Shown: piece by piece, positions 5,454 to 5,661 of the stretch | Layout of the letters: each line of letters starts with the position of its first letter | Numbering within the stretch: position 1 is the first letter of the stretch | Source: Eubacteriales bacterium | GTDB taxonomy: Bacteria; Bacillota; Clostridia; JANYKE01 | NCBI GenBank assembly: GCA_025361685.1 | Contig: JANYKE010000119.1 | Location: forward strand, 1 to 5,661 | Direction: 5' to 3' | Length of the DNA stretch: 5,661 nucleotides | The notes under the pieces: model-generated | The model's input: only the letters and a program-made list of their open reading frames with translations | Told to the model about the DNA's origin: nothing | The model's database searches: none | Translations under genes and position numbers: made by a program

Positions 5454-5661
5454 ATGAATATTTTTTTTAAGGATTTTAAGAAACGAAACAGATTTGTTCC
5501 GATAATTATTATCTGTTTTTTGGTTGCCGGTTTGACCGGATGTAAAATTGAAGTTTATAGTGACCCGAGTATTCAGGGAGACACGGGGCCTACTATTACA
5601 GCTACCGGTCCGGTAGTAACTCCGGTATATGCGGACTCTGAGGTTACTCCAACTCCTGATG
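5454..5661 (+). CDS. Putative lipoprotein, N-terminal part only (runs off the window)
   Basis: An open frame from ATG 5454 continues without a stop to the window end, giving 69 residues. GGAGG at 5443-5447 ends 6 nt before the start. The N-terminus is a lipoprotein signal peptide: basic residues (K9, K10, R11, R13), a hydrophobic core from about 14 to 27, and the lipobox LTGC with the lipidated Cys at 30. The mature part begins KIEVYSDPS and then becomes rich in Thr, Pro, Val and Gly, ending in VTPTPD. That composition is typical of the flexible tether of surface lipoproteins in Clostridia-like bacteria. It starts 21 nt after the second reductase and may be the tail of that operon. Whatever functional domain it carries lies beyond the window, so no function is assigned. 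Confidence 0.8.
   Translation, partial: MNIFFKDFKKRNRFVPIIIICFLVAGLTGCKIEVYSDPSIQGDTGPTITATGPVVTPVYADSEVTPTPD

Noticed and set aside
2365..5661. A new multi-gene defence or biosynthetic system
   Set aside because: The genes are common metabolic families with separate promoters. No nuclease, toxin, carrier protein or signalling component is present to support such a claim.

Overview
This is an ordinary bacterial stretch carrying four complete genes and one cut gene, all on the + strand. The setting is moderately AT-rich, with strong AGGAGG-type ribosome binding sites, sigma-70/sigma-A-like promoters, and a lipoprotein with a Thr/Pro-rich linker. These fit an anaerobic Bacillota (Clostridia-like) genome, but nothing in the sequence fixes the taxon. 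Some anaerobic Desulfobacterota-type lineages remain possible.

Layout. Positions 1-134 hold two head-to-head copies of a short palindromic repeat and a weak candidate promoter. Positions 135-2135 encode a 666-residue TauE/SafE-type membrane transporter. It has two homologous membrane halves plus an extra, probably extracytoplasmic, domain and a final membrane helix. The gap 2136-2385 contains a decayed repeat copy, a clear Rho-independent terminator, a packed cluster of three repeat units, and an almost perfect promoter. Positions 2386-3393 encode a corrinoid-type methyltransferase of the MtaA/CmuA branch of the uroporphyrinogen decarboxylase fold, with its zinc ligands intact. Another repeat copy begins at the first base after its stop. 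A second good promoter (3422-3450) drives two aldo/keto reductases (3497-4462 and 4473-5432). These belong to different subfamilies and both have complete catalytic tetrads. A lipoprotein gene starts 21 bp further on and runs off the window.

How the genes work together. The layout suggests three transcription units: the transporter alone (ended by the terminator), the methyltransferase alone, and the reductase pair, probably continuing into the lipoprotein. I see no strong metabolic logic joining them. A sulfite/sulfonate-type exporter beside a methyl-transfer enzyme could hint at C1 or organosulfur metabolism, but no corrinoid protein or substrate-specific methyltransferase is present, so that is speculation.

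The most notable signal is the repeat family. There are seven copies of a unit, 27 nt in five of the six complete copies, with a conserved GGGGACGGTTC core and variable 7-nt arms. Adjacent units are separated by exactly one C. It looks like a REP-type mobile palindrome family. I found no convincing new defence or metabolic system.
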